Assembly (NCBI GenBank): GCA_964354225.1
Contig: CAYGZC010000231.1
Location: 1 to 23,705 of the forward strand
Length of the DNA: 23,705 bases
Direction: 5' to 3'
From: CAYGZC01 sp964354225
Lineage (GTDB): Bacteria > Bacteroidota > Ignavibacteria > UBA10030 > SZUA-254
The position numbers were made by a program, and so were the translations under genes. Below the pieces are notes generated by a model. That model did no database searches. It saw only the letters and a program-made list of their open reading frames with translations, and had not been told where the DNA came from. Positions 12,956 to 21,413 of the stretch are shown piece by piece (position 1 is the stretch's first letter; each line of letters starts with the position of its first letter).

Positions 12956-15728
12956 GGAACCGAAAATTCCACAATCAATACATAACCCATCGCGCTGGAC
13001 AATGGTATTCCGGTACGCAAGCATCATTCTACTGGCAACGTACCTGCTAATACAGCTTATGATGTCATTCGGTGAAGGTGATATGATGTCGAGTCAATCC
13101 GGTATTACTTTACAAGACTGGAAGAAGGGGCGAAAGTATGCAATGCTTCCGAAGATACGTGCCGGAGGATTTGTCGTTGTCGCAAAAGTGGATTCTGGTA
13201 GTACCGCGGAGAAAGCCAGTATCAACGTAGGCGATACAATTGTGGCTATCGATGGGATTCTGCTTAAGGATAAACCTCAGCTTTACTATAGGCTTATTAA
13301 TGTCCCTATGGCTAAGTCGATCAGCTTAGATTTGAAACGAGAAGGCAAACTAGTACATCGAACTTTAAAGTTGAAAGCCGACAGCGAGGAGCACGATGCA
13401 CTCTTAGCGATTGTCGCTAATGTAGATTATGTTCCCATAGTAACTGCTGTTGTGCTGCTCATCGTTGGGGTGCTCATTGGTTGGATGAAGATTAGAGATC
13501 CGATTGCCTATGTTTGCTCGATATTTTTTCTCTGCTGGGGGATTGGGATGTCAGGCGAAGGATTCGGTTCATGGCTGCCGTATTGGGGAATAGTGGTTAC
13601 GGTGACGTCGGTTGCCATAGCCGACTCAATGGTTTTTCCTCTGGGATGGCGATTGTTCTCGGTTTTCCCAAACCCATCACGAGTCGGTGCGTTCATGTGG
13701 CGCTGGCAGTGGATTCCCTTTTTGCTTTTCGGATTAGCTGGGTTCATACACTACACCAAACATCTTAGGGATCTATTCGCTTGGCAGGTGATTGGATCAT
13801 TGATGGAAGCATTCGAGGGTGTAGCCGAGCCGATTAACTTCTCACTTATGGCGATTGTGTGCTTGTTTATTATTCCGCTCTACTTCTCGCAGCGAAAAGC
13901 AACGCGTGATCGTCCGGAGGCACGATTCAGGATCATAGAATTGAGTTTGCTCACCTTTGGAATTTCGTTGCTTACGGTTCTCTTCTTAGTGCTGGTTAAG
14001 GGAGTGTTGGAAGATTTGTGGAGCGATGTTCCTGAGTTTGTTCAAACTATTTTCTTTGTTGCTATCATATCCTCGTTTGTAGTATGGATGCTCAGTAATT
14101 TTGCGGTCCCAGTGTCGTTTGCCTACGCAATCTTAACACGAAAAATCTTCGGTATCAAGTTCATCATCCGCAAAGGTTTGCAACATCTGTTTCTCTCTAA
14201 AGGTGCTTTAATAATTGAGGGAGTAATAATATTTTTCATAGTTTATCAGGCGGTGATGCATGGGGGGTCGCAAATTGCAAACTCACCATTTGCAGTCAGC
14301 GGATTGTCGGTCGGCAGTACATTGGCAGTAATGTTTACTCTAAGCAAAGTCAACCGCAAGTTGATGCCAGCAATTGACCGCAGATTTTTCAGAGAAGTGT
14401 TGGATGTAAAACGATTGCTAATGGAGTTGAATGAAAAATTATCTGAGATCAAAGAACGTGAGAAGATTCTTCAGCAGACTGCATCAACGGTGTTAAAGGC
14501 GTTACATCCAGCAAGAGTTGTTATGCTCTTGAAACATGGGAAGTCTGATGAGTTTAGATGTGAACTAACACTTGAAAATGAGCGATCAAAACAAATATCA
14601 GTTCCAAGCACGGCTGTCACGGACCAATCCGTGACAGTAGCAGAGGCTCAAGTTCAGTGTCACGGTGTGGACCATGACACCCCAGTTCAAGGTTTGATGC
14701 TGAAAGCTGATGATTCGATCATAAAACAATTAGAAGAAAAGAAAGGTTGGGCAGTCGTCTATCCTGAAACACTTAATCTTGAGAAAGATGAAGACAAACG
14801 ATTGTCATTGGTCAATTGTGAATTGTTCATTGCCATTCGTGGAAGTTCAGGACTTGTCGGTATAATGGGACTCGGCGGCAAACTCTCAGAAGAGCCATTC
14901 AGCAAAGAAGATCGGGATTTACTAACGACAGTTGCCCGACAAATGGGACTTTCGCTGGAGAATGCAGAACTGTTGGAGGTTGCTAAGCGAGAAGCCGAGC
15001 AATCACGAGACCTGGAGATTGCGAGATCAGTACAACAAAACCTTTTCCCAAAACAACTGCCGGTTGTTGCGGATTGGGAATTCGCTGGTATCTGTAAACC
15101 GGCAAAAGCAGTCGGTGGTGATTACTACGATATCTTCGAAGCAGTACCCGGTAAAGTAGTTGTGGCGTTAGGGGATGTATCAGGTAAAGGACTTGGGGCA
15201 TCATTCCTCATGTCAAGTGTACACGGCTCGATCCGTACTCGTATTACTTCGTGTATTAACGAACCTTTAAAATTAATCGAAGAGCTTAATGCTTACCTTT
15301 TATCGTCAACATCTAAAAATATCTTCGTCACCCTTTTCTTCGGTATTATTGATCTTGAAACAGGAAAACTCAGCTACGTCAATTGCGGGCATCCACCTGC
15401 AATCGTAATTCGAAAAGGAGAGAATCAACAAGAACGGCTCACGCGGAATGGTCCTGGACTTAGTATGCTTGCCGGTGCTCATTTCTCTCAAGGAGAGTGC
15501 CTATTACAGAACGGCGATACGGTTGTAATTTACAGCGACGGTGTAACTGAAGCAAAGAATAACCAAGAGGAGATGTATGACGAAGAACGGTTATCGGAAT
15601 TATTGAACGATGTATCTGAATTAGACGCAACTGCAATGATGAACAAAATACTGAAATCAGTTGATGGATTTGCTTCAGGTGCAGAGCAGGCGGATGATAT
15701 TTCGGTGATTGTTGTCAAGCGAAAATAA
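12948..15728 (+). CDS. Transmembrane sensor phosphatase: one PDZ, polytopic membrane domain, GAF-like, SpoIIE/RsbU-type PP2C
   Basis: Paralogue of 2666-5773 with the same likely activity on a phosphoprotein, 926 aa. The start is set at 12948, not at an upstream in-frame ATG (12867). The 12948 start overlaps the TPR gene by eight bases and gives MNEEPKIPQ with a basic stretch before TM1, whereas the longer form adds 27 basic residues encoded inside the TPR gene. Order: TM1 about 22-41; a single PDZ about 70-145 (GGFVVVAKV, NVGDTIVAIDG); about nine TM helices 160-465; linker helix with DRRFFRE near 478; GAF-like about 505-675; PP2C from about 688. Metal aspartates are D725 (VGGDYYD), D743 (GDVSGKG), D864 (SDGVTEA) and D916/D917. 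The second PDZ of its paralogue is absent. Residues about 549-583 correspond to hairpin-forming DNA unrelated to the insertion in the other copy. Confidence 0.9.
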   Translation: MNEEPKIPQSIHNPSRWTMVFRYASIILLATYLLIQLMMSFGEGDMMSSQSGITLQDWKKGRKYAMLPKIRAGGFVVVAKVDSGSTAEKASINVGDTIVAIDGILLKDKPQLYYRLINVPMAKSISLDLKREGKLVHRTLKLKADSEEHDALLAIVANVDYVPIVTAVVLLIVGVLIGWMKIRDPIAYVCSIFFLCWGIGMSGEGFGSWLPYWGIVVTVTSVAIADSMVFPLGWRLFSVFPNPSRVGAFMWRWQWIPFLLFGLAGFIHYTKHLRDLFAWQVIGSLMEAFEGVAEPINFSLMAIVCLFIIPLYFSQRKATRDRPEARFRIIELSLLTFGISLLTVLFLVLVKGVLEDLWSDVPEFVQTIFFVAIISSFVVWMLSNFAVPVSFAYAILTRKIFGIKFIIRKGLQHLFLSKGALIIEGVIIFFIVYQAVMHGGSQIANSPFAVSGLSVGSTLAVMFTLSKVNRKLMPAIDRRFFREVLDVKRLLMELNEKLSEIKEREKILQQTASTVLKALHPARVVMLLKHGKSDEFRCELTLENERSKQISVPSTAVTDQSVTVAEAQVQCHGVDHDTPVQGLMLKADDSIIKQLEEKKGWAVVYPETLNLEKDEDKRLSLVNCELFIAIRGSSGLVGIMGLGGKLSEEPFSKEDRDLLTTVARQMGLSLENAELLEVAKREAEQSRDLEIARSVQQNLFPKQLPVVADWEFAGICKPAKAVGGDYYDIFEAVPGKVVVALGDVSGKGLGASFLMSSVHGSIRTRITSCINEPLKLIEELNAYLLSSTSKNIFVTLFFGIIDLETGKLSYVNCGHPPAIVIRKGENQQERLTRNGPGLSMLAGAHFSQGECLLQNGDTVVIYSDGVTEAKNNQEEMYDEERLSELLNDVSELDATAMMNKILKSVDGFASGAEQADDISVIVVKRK
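14505..14585 (+). repeat. 81-bp tract nearly identical in both phosphatase genes (copy 2)
   Basis: Partner of 4502-4582, with five differences in 81 bases by eye. It ends just before the palindromic insertion in this gene, as copy 1 does in the other. Confidence 0.6.
14614..14680. repeat. Pair of hairpin-forming palindromes inserted in frame in the second phosphatase
   Basis: Hairpin A is a perfect 10-bp inverted repeat, CTGTCACGGA (14614-14623) and TCCGTGACAG (14628-14637), with loop CCAA. Hairpin B pairs GTGTCACGG (14657-14665) with CCATGACAC (14672-14680) with one mismatch. Both share a TGTCACGG core. The six-base word AGTTCA occurs just before (14651-14656) and after (14684-14689) hairpin B, like a short target duplication. 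The frame stays open, encoding the linker around AVTDQSVTVAEAQ and HGVDHDTPVQG. The element is unrelated to that at 4611-4714. Confidence 0.7.
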
Positions 15729-15749
15729 ATCAACAATCAAACCAAAATC

Positions 15750-15778
15750 TTGAAGGAGTGCGGAGGATTGTTTATATT
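15750..15778 (+). promoter_or_regulatory. Sigma-70-like promoter of the ABC exporter gene, probably leaderless
   Basis: TTGAAG (15750-15755) and TATATT (15773-15778) are separated by exactly 17 bases. Only eight bases lie between the -10 and the ATG at 15787, so transcription would begin within a couple of bases of the start codon. A GGAGG-like word lies inside the spacer and could not serve translation of such a transcript. It marks the start of the envelope polysaccharide operon. Confidence 0.6.
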
Positions 15779-15786
15779 AAACTATC

Positions 15787-17610
15787 ATGAAGCAATATTT
15801 ACGCATTCTATCACATCTTAAAGAATTTTGGAAGCCGCTCGCCATCTCAACGGCATCCAATATCATGTACGTTATATTTGCTACACTCTCTGTCGGTTCC
15901 GTGATGCCGTTTATCGATATTATTTTCAATCCACCAGCACAGGTTAATCAGCAGCCGATTGAATTCAATCTCTTCCAGCTACGCGAATATATTTCATTGC
16001 AGTTAAATCAGTTAATCCTGCACTACAATCGTCTCGATTTGTTAATAGGTCTTTGTTTAGGAATCGTACTAACATTCTTCTTAAAGAATTTCTTCTTTTA
16101 TCTTCAGGGATATTTCTTGGCAACAGTTGAGCAGGGCTTCACTCACCGCCTGCGCGACAAGCTTTATGCACACCTACACCAGCTCTCGATGAGTTTCTTT
16201 AATAACGAGCGTAAAGGCAACTTGATATCAACAATCATCAATGATGTTCGTGTAGTTCAGGAATCTGTGTCGGTTGCGTTAAACGGTGCTTTCCGGGATC
16301 CTGTTCAAATTATTCTCTATTCATTGGTTCTCTTTTTCTTCGATTGGTCGTTATCATTATTTTTATGTGTATTATTGCCGGTCACTGGAATTCTTATCAC
16401 CAAATTGGGAGATATGTTAAAACGAGAAAGTAAATTAGCACAGGAGAGAATGGCGGACGTTATATCAGTATTATCAGAGACTCTCTCCAATGTGCGTGTT
16501 GTGAAGGCGTTCAGGATGGAGGAATTCGAGATTAAAAAATTCACGCATCATACATTCAGTTACTTCAAGACGATGCGAGGCATACAGCGACGTAAAAATC
16601 TTGCAAGTCCTCTAACAGAATTTCTCGGAGTGATAACAATCGCTATTATACTCTGGTTCATTGGTAAAAATGTTATCCAAGGGACTACTGCTATGACACC
16701 CGGCGCATTATTATTGTACATCGGAATCATCGTCCAAATGCTTCCCTCGCTTAAAGCATTCGGATTGGTATTCAATAGTGTGCAGGAAGGGATAGCTGCA
16801 GGCAATCGCATAATGGCAATTTTAGATAACGCACCGAAAATTATTGATAAACCAAATGCTTTTGTCACCAACAATTTTAAAGATAAGATCAAGTTTGAAA
16901 ATGTTTACTTTAAATATGAGACGGGTGAAGTAGTTCTAAAAGATATTAATTGTGAAATTAAAAAAGGTGAGACAGTTGCAATCGTGGGACCTAGCGGTGC
17001 AGGTAAATCGACTTTAGTTGATTTAATCCCACGCTTTTATGATATTACGGATGGAAAAGTTACAATTGATGGAACTGACGTCCGCGACATCACTATGGAT
17101 TCGCTTCGCTCACTTATGGGAATCGTTACGCAGGAGACAATCTTGTTTAACGATTCAGTTCGGAATAATATTGCATATGGTCATCAAGAAATCGAGTTTG
17201 AAAAAATTGTGGCAGCAGCGAAGGTTGCAAACGCACACGATTTTATCTTGGCACTGCCGGAAGGATACGATACGTTCATCGGTGATCGCGGGGTGAAAGT
17301 CTCGGGTGGTGAGCGCCAACGGATTTCGCTTGCGCGAGCTATACTCAAAAATCCTCCCATATTAATTTTAGACGAAGCAACCTCGGCGCTCGACACGGAA
17401 TCTGAGATACTTGTCCAGCAAGCGATTGAGCGATTGATGGTTGGGCGGACTTCAATCATCATCGCCCACCGGCTTTCCACGGTTCAGCGTGCCGATAGAA
17501 TCATCGTTTTGGAAAATGGGCACATAGCCGAGGTTGGAAAACATATCTCGCTGCTGTCAAAAAGTAACAGTCTCTATAAGAAATTATACGAGCTGCAATT
17601 CCAGGTTTAA
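15787..17610 (+). CDS. MsbA-type ABC exporter (fused permease and ATPase)
   Basis: Half-transporter of 607 aa expected to act as a homodimer in the inner membrane and flip a lipid or lipid-linked substrate. Residues about 15-310 form the six-helix exporter domain. Residues about 335-600 are the ATPase: Walker A GPSGAGKS at 401-408, Q-loop Gln449 (TQETILFND), signature VSGGERQRI from 505, Walker B ILILD ending D529 with E530, and switch His561 (IIIAHRLST). All catalytic residues are intact and the length is normal for MsbA. Immediate linkage to glycosyltransferases and an O-antigen ligase suggests lipid A-core or another glycolipid as substrate. The sequence alone does not separate MsbA from other type IV exporters, so no symbol is given. 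First gene of the polysaccharide operon; the next gene follows after 15 bases. Confidence 0.92.
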   Translation: MKQYLRILSHLKEFWKPLAISTASNIMYVIFATLSVGSVMPFIDIIFNPPAQVNQQPIEFNLFQLREYISLQLNQLILHYNRLDLLIGLCLGIVLTFFLKNFFFYLQGYFLATVEQGFTHRLRDKLYAHLHQLSMSFFNNERKGNLISTIINDVRVVQESVSVALNGAFRDPVQIILYSLVLFFFDWSLSLFLCVLLPVTGILITKLGDMLKRESKLAQERMADVISVLSETLSNVRVVKAFRMEEFEIKKFTHHTFSYFKTMRGIQRRKNLASPLTEFLGVITIAIILWFIGKNVIQGTTAMTPGALLLYIGIIVQMLPSLKAFGLVFNSVQEGIAAGNRIMAILDNAPKIIDKPNAFVTNNFKDKIKFENVYFKYETGEVVLKDINCEIKKGETVAIVGPSGAGKSTLVDLIPRFYDITDGKVTIDGTDVRDITMDSLRSLMGIVTQETILFNDSVRNNIAYGHQEIEFEKIVAAAKVANAHDFILALPEGYDTFIGDRGVKVSGGERQRISLARAILKNPPILILDEATSALDTESEILVQQAIERLMVGRTSIIIAHRLSTVQRADRIIVLENGHIAEVGKHISLLSKSNSLYKKLYELQFQV

Positions 17611-17625
17611 TACATACTCCCCAAG

Positions 17626-18489
17626 ATGAAAATTAGTGGATTCACATTCGTACGTAATGCGAACAAGTTTGGTTATCCGGTCGTCGAATCAATTCAATCC
17701 ATGCTGCCCTTATGCGATGAGGTAGTTGTTGCCGTCGGTGATTCACAGGATGGAACACTCGATCTTATTCAAAATATCGGATCCGATAAGATCAATATCA
17801 TCGAAACAGTATGGGATAACAAGCTTCGTCAAGGTGGACACATTCTTGCTCAACAAACAAACGTCGCCCTAAGCCATTGCCAGTACGATTGGTGTTTTTA
17901 CCTTCAAGCCGATGAAGTAATTCACGAGCAATTTTATCCCGAAGTACATGAAGCGATGAAGAAATATTTTGTAGAACAACGCGTTCAGGGTTTACTATTT
18001 GATTATGTACATTTCTATGGAAGTTATTGGATGATTGGAACGGGCAGGAATTGGTATAGAAGGGAAATCAGAATAATTCGCAATCATATTGGTGTTCAGT
18101 CATATAGGGACGCTCAAGGTTTTCGTTTGAACGGAAATAAAATTCAAGTTAAACATATCGACGCTCAAATCTTCCATTATGGATGGGCAAAACCGGCGGA
18201 CCTGATGACCGCAAAACAAAAAAATCTTGACCGCTTCTGGCATTCCGATGGTGCGATCAAACAAAAGTATTCGAGCACTGACTTTCATATTTATGAGAAG
18301 CTCGCCGAGGTGGAGCGATTCACAGGAACACATCCAAAAGTTATGGCAAATAGAATCTCAAACGCTCCACAACAGGACAATCATCCGGATATTCTTATCG
18401 GAAAGAAAAAGAGGGGATGGCTTCGGTGGCTTGAGCAGGATGTGTTTCATACTCGGTTCGGTGAGTACAAAAATTATAAATTAATCTAA
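17626..18489 (+). CDS. Family 2 glycosyltransferase (LPS-core type)
   Basis: Cytoplasmic sugar transferase of 287 aa with a GT-A fold. The N-terminus GFTFVRNANKFGYPVVESIQSML and the strand VVVAVGDSQDGTLDLI (D39 and D42) match the start of WaaE/KdtX-like GT2 enzymes that extend LPS core. The metal-binding DXD position reads QADE (94-97), where relatives commonly have DADE, so the final Asp and Glu are kept and the first Asp is Gln. The C-terminal half contains conserved aromatics and histidines (IFHYGWAKPADLM near 187-199) as in this subfamily. No TM helix. No Shine-Dalgarno site. Located between the exporter and a phosphoglycerol-transferase-like gene. Donor and acceptor cannot be told from sequence. 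Confidence 0.85.
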   Translation: MKISGFTFVRNANKFGYPVVESIQSMLPLCDEVVVAVGDSQDGTLDLIQNIGSDKINIIETVWDNKLRQGGHILAQQTNVALSHCQYDWCFYLQADEVIHEQFYPEVHEAMKKYFVEQRVQGLLFDYVHFYGSYWMIGTGRNWYRREIRIIRNHIGVQSYRDAQGFRLNGNKIQVKHIDAQIFHYGWAKPADLMTAKQKNLDRFWHSDGAIKQKYSSTDFHIYEKLAEVERFTGTHPKVMANRISNAPQQDNHPDILIGKKKRGWLRWLEQDVFHTRFGEYKNYKLI

Positions 18490-18494
18490 TCGAC

Positions 18495-20420
18495 TTGGCA
18501 TTGAGCAGCAATATAGGACAGCAATCTTATTATCTCAAAGTACTCATAAAACGTCTTTTAATAGTATTGCTCTTTTTTACAGCTTGCCGCTTATTATTTT
18601 ACTTTTTCAATCACCAATACTTTTCAGATAACACCTTTTTCGAGGTTCTTACTGCATTTTATTACGGGATTCGTTTTGATATTTCGGCGATTTTATATTT
18701 CAACATCATTGTCATTTTGCTTCATCTCATTCCAAATCCATTAAGGGAAAAGAATACTTATCAAGTCATTATAAAAGTATTTTTCTATCTTTTTAATTCT
18801 TTTGCGATCCTGTTTAGTATTATTGATGTCGAGTATTTCAAATTTACAAAAAAGAGAATGACGTTCGATGTTTTTGGAATGAGAAGCGATTGGTTCAATC
18901 AATTCACTCAATACCTAAAAGACTTTTGGTACCTGACACTGATTTTTATTCTTTTTCTTGTCTTGATCGCGATGTTATATCGTAGGACGGAAATTCAACT
19001 ACTTCAGACAAAGATTAATTATTTCGTCCAAATATTTTATCTCATCCTTCTCGGTGCTCTATTTATCGTCGGTGTTAGGGGTGGTATCCAGCTTAAACCG
19101 ATTCGGATTATAGATGCTGCTCTTTATGGAAATCCACAAAATACTCCGCTTGTTTTGAATACACCTTTTACCATGCTGCGGACCTACGGCAGAAAAAGAA
19201 TATCTGAGGTTAATCACTTTACAGGGGCGGAAAGGGAAAAACTTTTATCGATTATTCATCGCGGTCGCCCGGTTCAACCGTTTAAGAAAAATAATGCTGT
19301 GATTATCATCGTTGAAAGTCTATCACGAGAATTCATTGGAAGATTGAACTCATTCCCGGGCATCACGCCATTTCTGGATTCTCTTTGCAATGAAGCTCTG
19401 CTATGTTCCAATGCTTATTCCAATGGAACACGATCAATGGAGGCGCTTCCAGCAATTTTGGCAAGCATCCCAAACTTAATGGATGATTCCTACATTTTTT
19501 CAATCTATCAGGGTAATAGAATAAACAGCATCGGAAGTATTTTACATAAAATGGGATACAGCACTTCATTCTTTCACGGTGGGACGAACGGAACGATGGG
19601 CTTTGATAGTTTTATAAAGATGGCTGGATTTGAAAATTATTATGGACGAACTGAGTACAACAATGATAACGATTACGATGGCTTCTGGGGCATTTACGAT
19701 GAGCAATTTCTTCAGTTCGTCGCAAAGAAACTTGATGAATCACCATCTCCATTCTGTACGACGATATTTACACTTTCCTCGCATCATCCATACAATATCC
19801 CGTCAAAATACAACAAAGAATTTCAGGATGCGAGATTTCCGATTCATCGGGCAATCATGTACACCGATTATTCTCTGCGTAAGTTTTTTGAAACTGCATC
19901 AGCAATGAAGTGGTACGAAAACACTTTATTTATCATAACAGGAGATCATACACCTGCCGAAACAGATCATCCGTTTTATCAGACTCCAGTGGGAACATAT
20001 GCCTTACCAATAATTTTTTATAAACCAAATAGTGAATTGCACGGCATTTATCAAAATCTGACTCAACATATCGATATCATGCCCTCGATCTTGGATTATT
20101 TACACTACGAAGACGATTTTATTTCGTTCGGCAACAGTATTTTTGATACAACCAAACCTCGGTATACGGTGAATCTCTTAAACGATATCTATCAAATATT
20201 CAGTGAAGATTATATTTTACAGTTCAACGGAGAAACAAGCATTCAGTTGTGTAAATATAAAACGGATAGTCTTCTATCGATGAATGTTTTGAACTCTGAG
20301 CCACAAGTGAAACTGCAATTGGAAAATCACCTGAAAGCTTTCATCCAAATTTACAATCATGCGTTGATTAACAATGAGATGTCAGATGCGGCTCTGTTTA
20401 ATCAGAAGATAAATAAATGA
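18495..20420 (+). CDS. LtaS/OpgB-type alkaline-phosphatase-superfamily transferase (membrane sulfatase-like)
   Basis: Inner-membrane enzyme of about 641 aa with an extracytoplasmic catalytic domain. It is related to lipoteichoic acid synthase, OpgB phosphoglycerol transferase and phosphoethanolamine transferases. About five TM helices lie at 18-37, 52-80, 92-112, 145-162 and 178-195. Catalytic elements are E274 in IIVESLS (metal), T312 in SNGTRSME (nucleophile), H430/H431 in LSSHHPYN, and D483/H485 in ITGDHTPAE (metal). The start is uncertain: no ATG lies near the N-terminus, so TTG at 18495 (or TTG at 18501) is used, with no Shine-Dalgarno. In a Gram-negative glycan cluster it more likely adds phosphoglycerol or a phospho-substituent to LPS or glucan than makes lipoteichoic acid; that is inference. 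Five bases follow the previous gene. Confidence 0.88.
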   Translation: MALSSNIGQQSYYLKVLIKRLLIVLLFFTACRLLFYFFNHQYFSDNTFFEVLTAFYYGIRFDISAILYFNIIVILLHLIPNPLREKNTYQVIIKVFFYLFNSFAILFSIIDVEYFKFTKKRMTFDVFGMRSDWFNQFTQYLKDFWYLTLIFILFLVLIAMLYRRTEIQLLQTKINYFVQIFYLILLGALFIVGVRGGIQLKPIRIIDAALYGNPQNTPLVLNTPFTMLRTYGRKRISEVNHFTGAEREKLLSIIHRGRPVQPFKKNNAVIIIVESLSREFIGRLNSFPGITPFLDSLCNEALLCSNAYSNGTRSMEALPAILASIPNLMDDSYIFSIYQGNRINSIGSILHKMGYSTSFFHGGTNGTMGFDSFIKMAGFENYYGRTEYNNDNDYDGFWGIYDEQFLQFVAKKLDESPSPFCTTIFTLSSHHPYNIPSKYNKEFQDARFPIHRAIMYTDYSLRKFFETASAMKWYENTLFIITGDHTPAETDHPFYQTPVGTYALPIIFYKPNSELHGIYQNLTQHIDIMPSILDYLHYEDDFISFGNSIFDTTKPRYTVNLLNDIYQIFSEDYILQFNGETSIQLCKYKTDSLLSMNVLNSEPQVKLQLENHLKAFIQIYNHALINNEMSDAALFNQKINK

Positions 20421-20430
20421 AAAAACTTAG

Positions 20431-21408
20431 ATGAAGAACGATGTATCTGTAATAATACCAAACTGGAATGGGAAACATTTGCTTGAAAAATATTTACCCT
20501 CAGTATTTGAATCTATATATGAAGCGAGTGTTTCCAGTGAAGTTATTGTGATCGACGATGGGAGCACGGATGATAGTATCAAGTTTCTGCAAGAAAATTA
20601 TCCGAACATTCATCTGATCCGGAATAATACAAATCGAGGATTTGCGATCACATGTAACAAGGGTATTGAGTGTGCAAAATATCGCTGGGTGCTGCTCTTA
20701 AATAATGATGTGTCGCTCACGAAGGATTACATTAAAATATTATTATCCAATGGAGATGTAGATAATCTTTTCTCAGTAAGCGGTAAGATATTAGAAATGG
20801 GAACCGAGAAAATTATTGATGGAGGAAAGTTGGGTGAGTTTCGTGGTGGAAATTATCGAGTCACTCGTAATTTTATGGTTGAAGATTTAAACTCAACGAG
20901 GCAGACTTATTATACATTTTATAATCCCGCCACATGCTGTTTGTATGATCGGGATAAACTTCTGGCTTTGAATGGCTTTGATGAGATGTTCAGTCCATTT
21001 TATTGGGAAGATACCGATATTGCTTATCGTGCATGGAAGCGGGGATGGATTTCGATCTTCGAGCCGCATGCGAACGCGTATCATGTCCCCAGTACAACAA
21101 TAGGTTTAGTTATCAGGAAAAAGCAGATTTATATCGTTTCTCGGCGAAACAAGTTTTTCTTTCACTGGAAAAATTTAACTGATATCTCCCTTATATTTCA
21201 GCATACCGTATCACTATTGTTGGTTGCGGTTTTTCGGTGGCTTCTCTTGGATTTTAAATTTTATGTTGCTTTATTCTCGGCACTTAGAAAATATCCAGAG
21301 GTACGCAAGAAAAGGAAAGTTGAAATAAAATATCGGAAATTAACCGACACAGATGTAATGAAATATATTGATACGGGCATTTCTGGTTTAAAGACGAGCT
21401 TTTTTTAA
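20431..21408 (+). CDS. Family 2 glycosyltransferase (rhamnosyltransferase-like)
   Basis: 325-aa GT-A enzyme. Nucleotide-sugar binding motifs are VSVIIPNWNGKHLLEKYL at the N-terminus and IDDGSTDDS (41-49). The DXD-equivalent is NND at 91-93 (LLLNNDVSL). The acceptor-side acidic motif is YWEDTDIAYRAWKRGW (191-206), with ED193-194 as the likely catalytic base region. This set is typical of WbbL/RfbN-like enzymes that build O-antigen or core side chains. A hydrophobic stretch near 245-280 may anchor it to the membrane. A mini-ORF MKKLR links it to the preceding gene with ATGA overlaps at both ends. The next gene has its own promoter-like site. Sugar specificity cannot be assigned. Confidence 0.9.
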   Translation: MKNDVSVIIPNWNGKHLLEKYLPSVFESIYEASVSSEVIVIDDGSTDDSIKFLQENYPNIHLIRNNTNRGFAITCNKGIECAKYRWVLLLNNDVSLTKDYIKILLSNGDVDNLFSVSGKILEMGTEKIIDGGKLGEFRGGNYRVTRNFMVEDLNSTRQTYYTFYNPATCCLYDRDKLLALNGFDEMFSPFYWEDTDIAYRAWKRGWISIFEPHANAYHVPSTTIGLVIRKKQIYIVSRRNKFFFHWKNLTDISLIFQHTVSLLLVAVFRWLLLDFKFYVALFSALRKYPEVRKKRKVEIKYRKLTDTDVMKYIDTGISGLKTSFF

Positions 21409-21413
21409 TTCGC

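Noticed and set aside
21391..21407. Terminator with T7 run at the end of the second GT2 gene
   Set aside because: The T-run is part of the last Phe codons, and the preceding possible stem (AAAG/CTTT) is only 4 bp.
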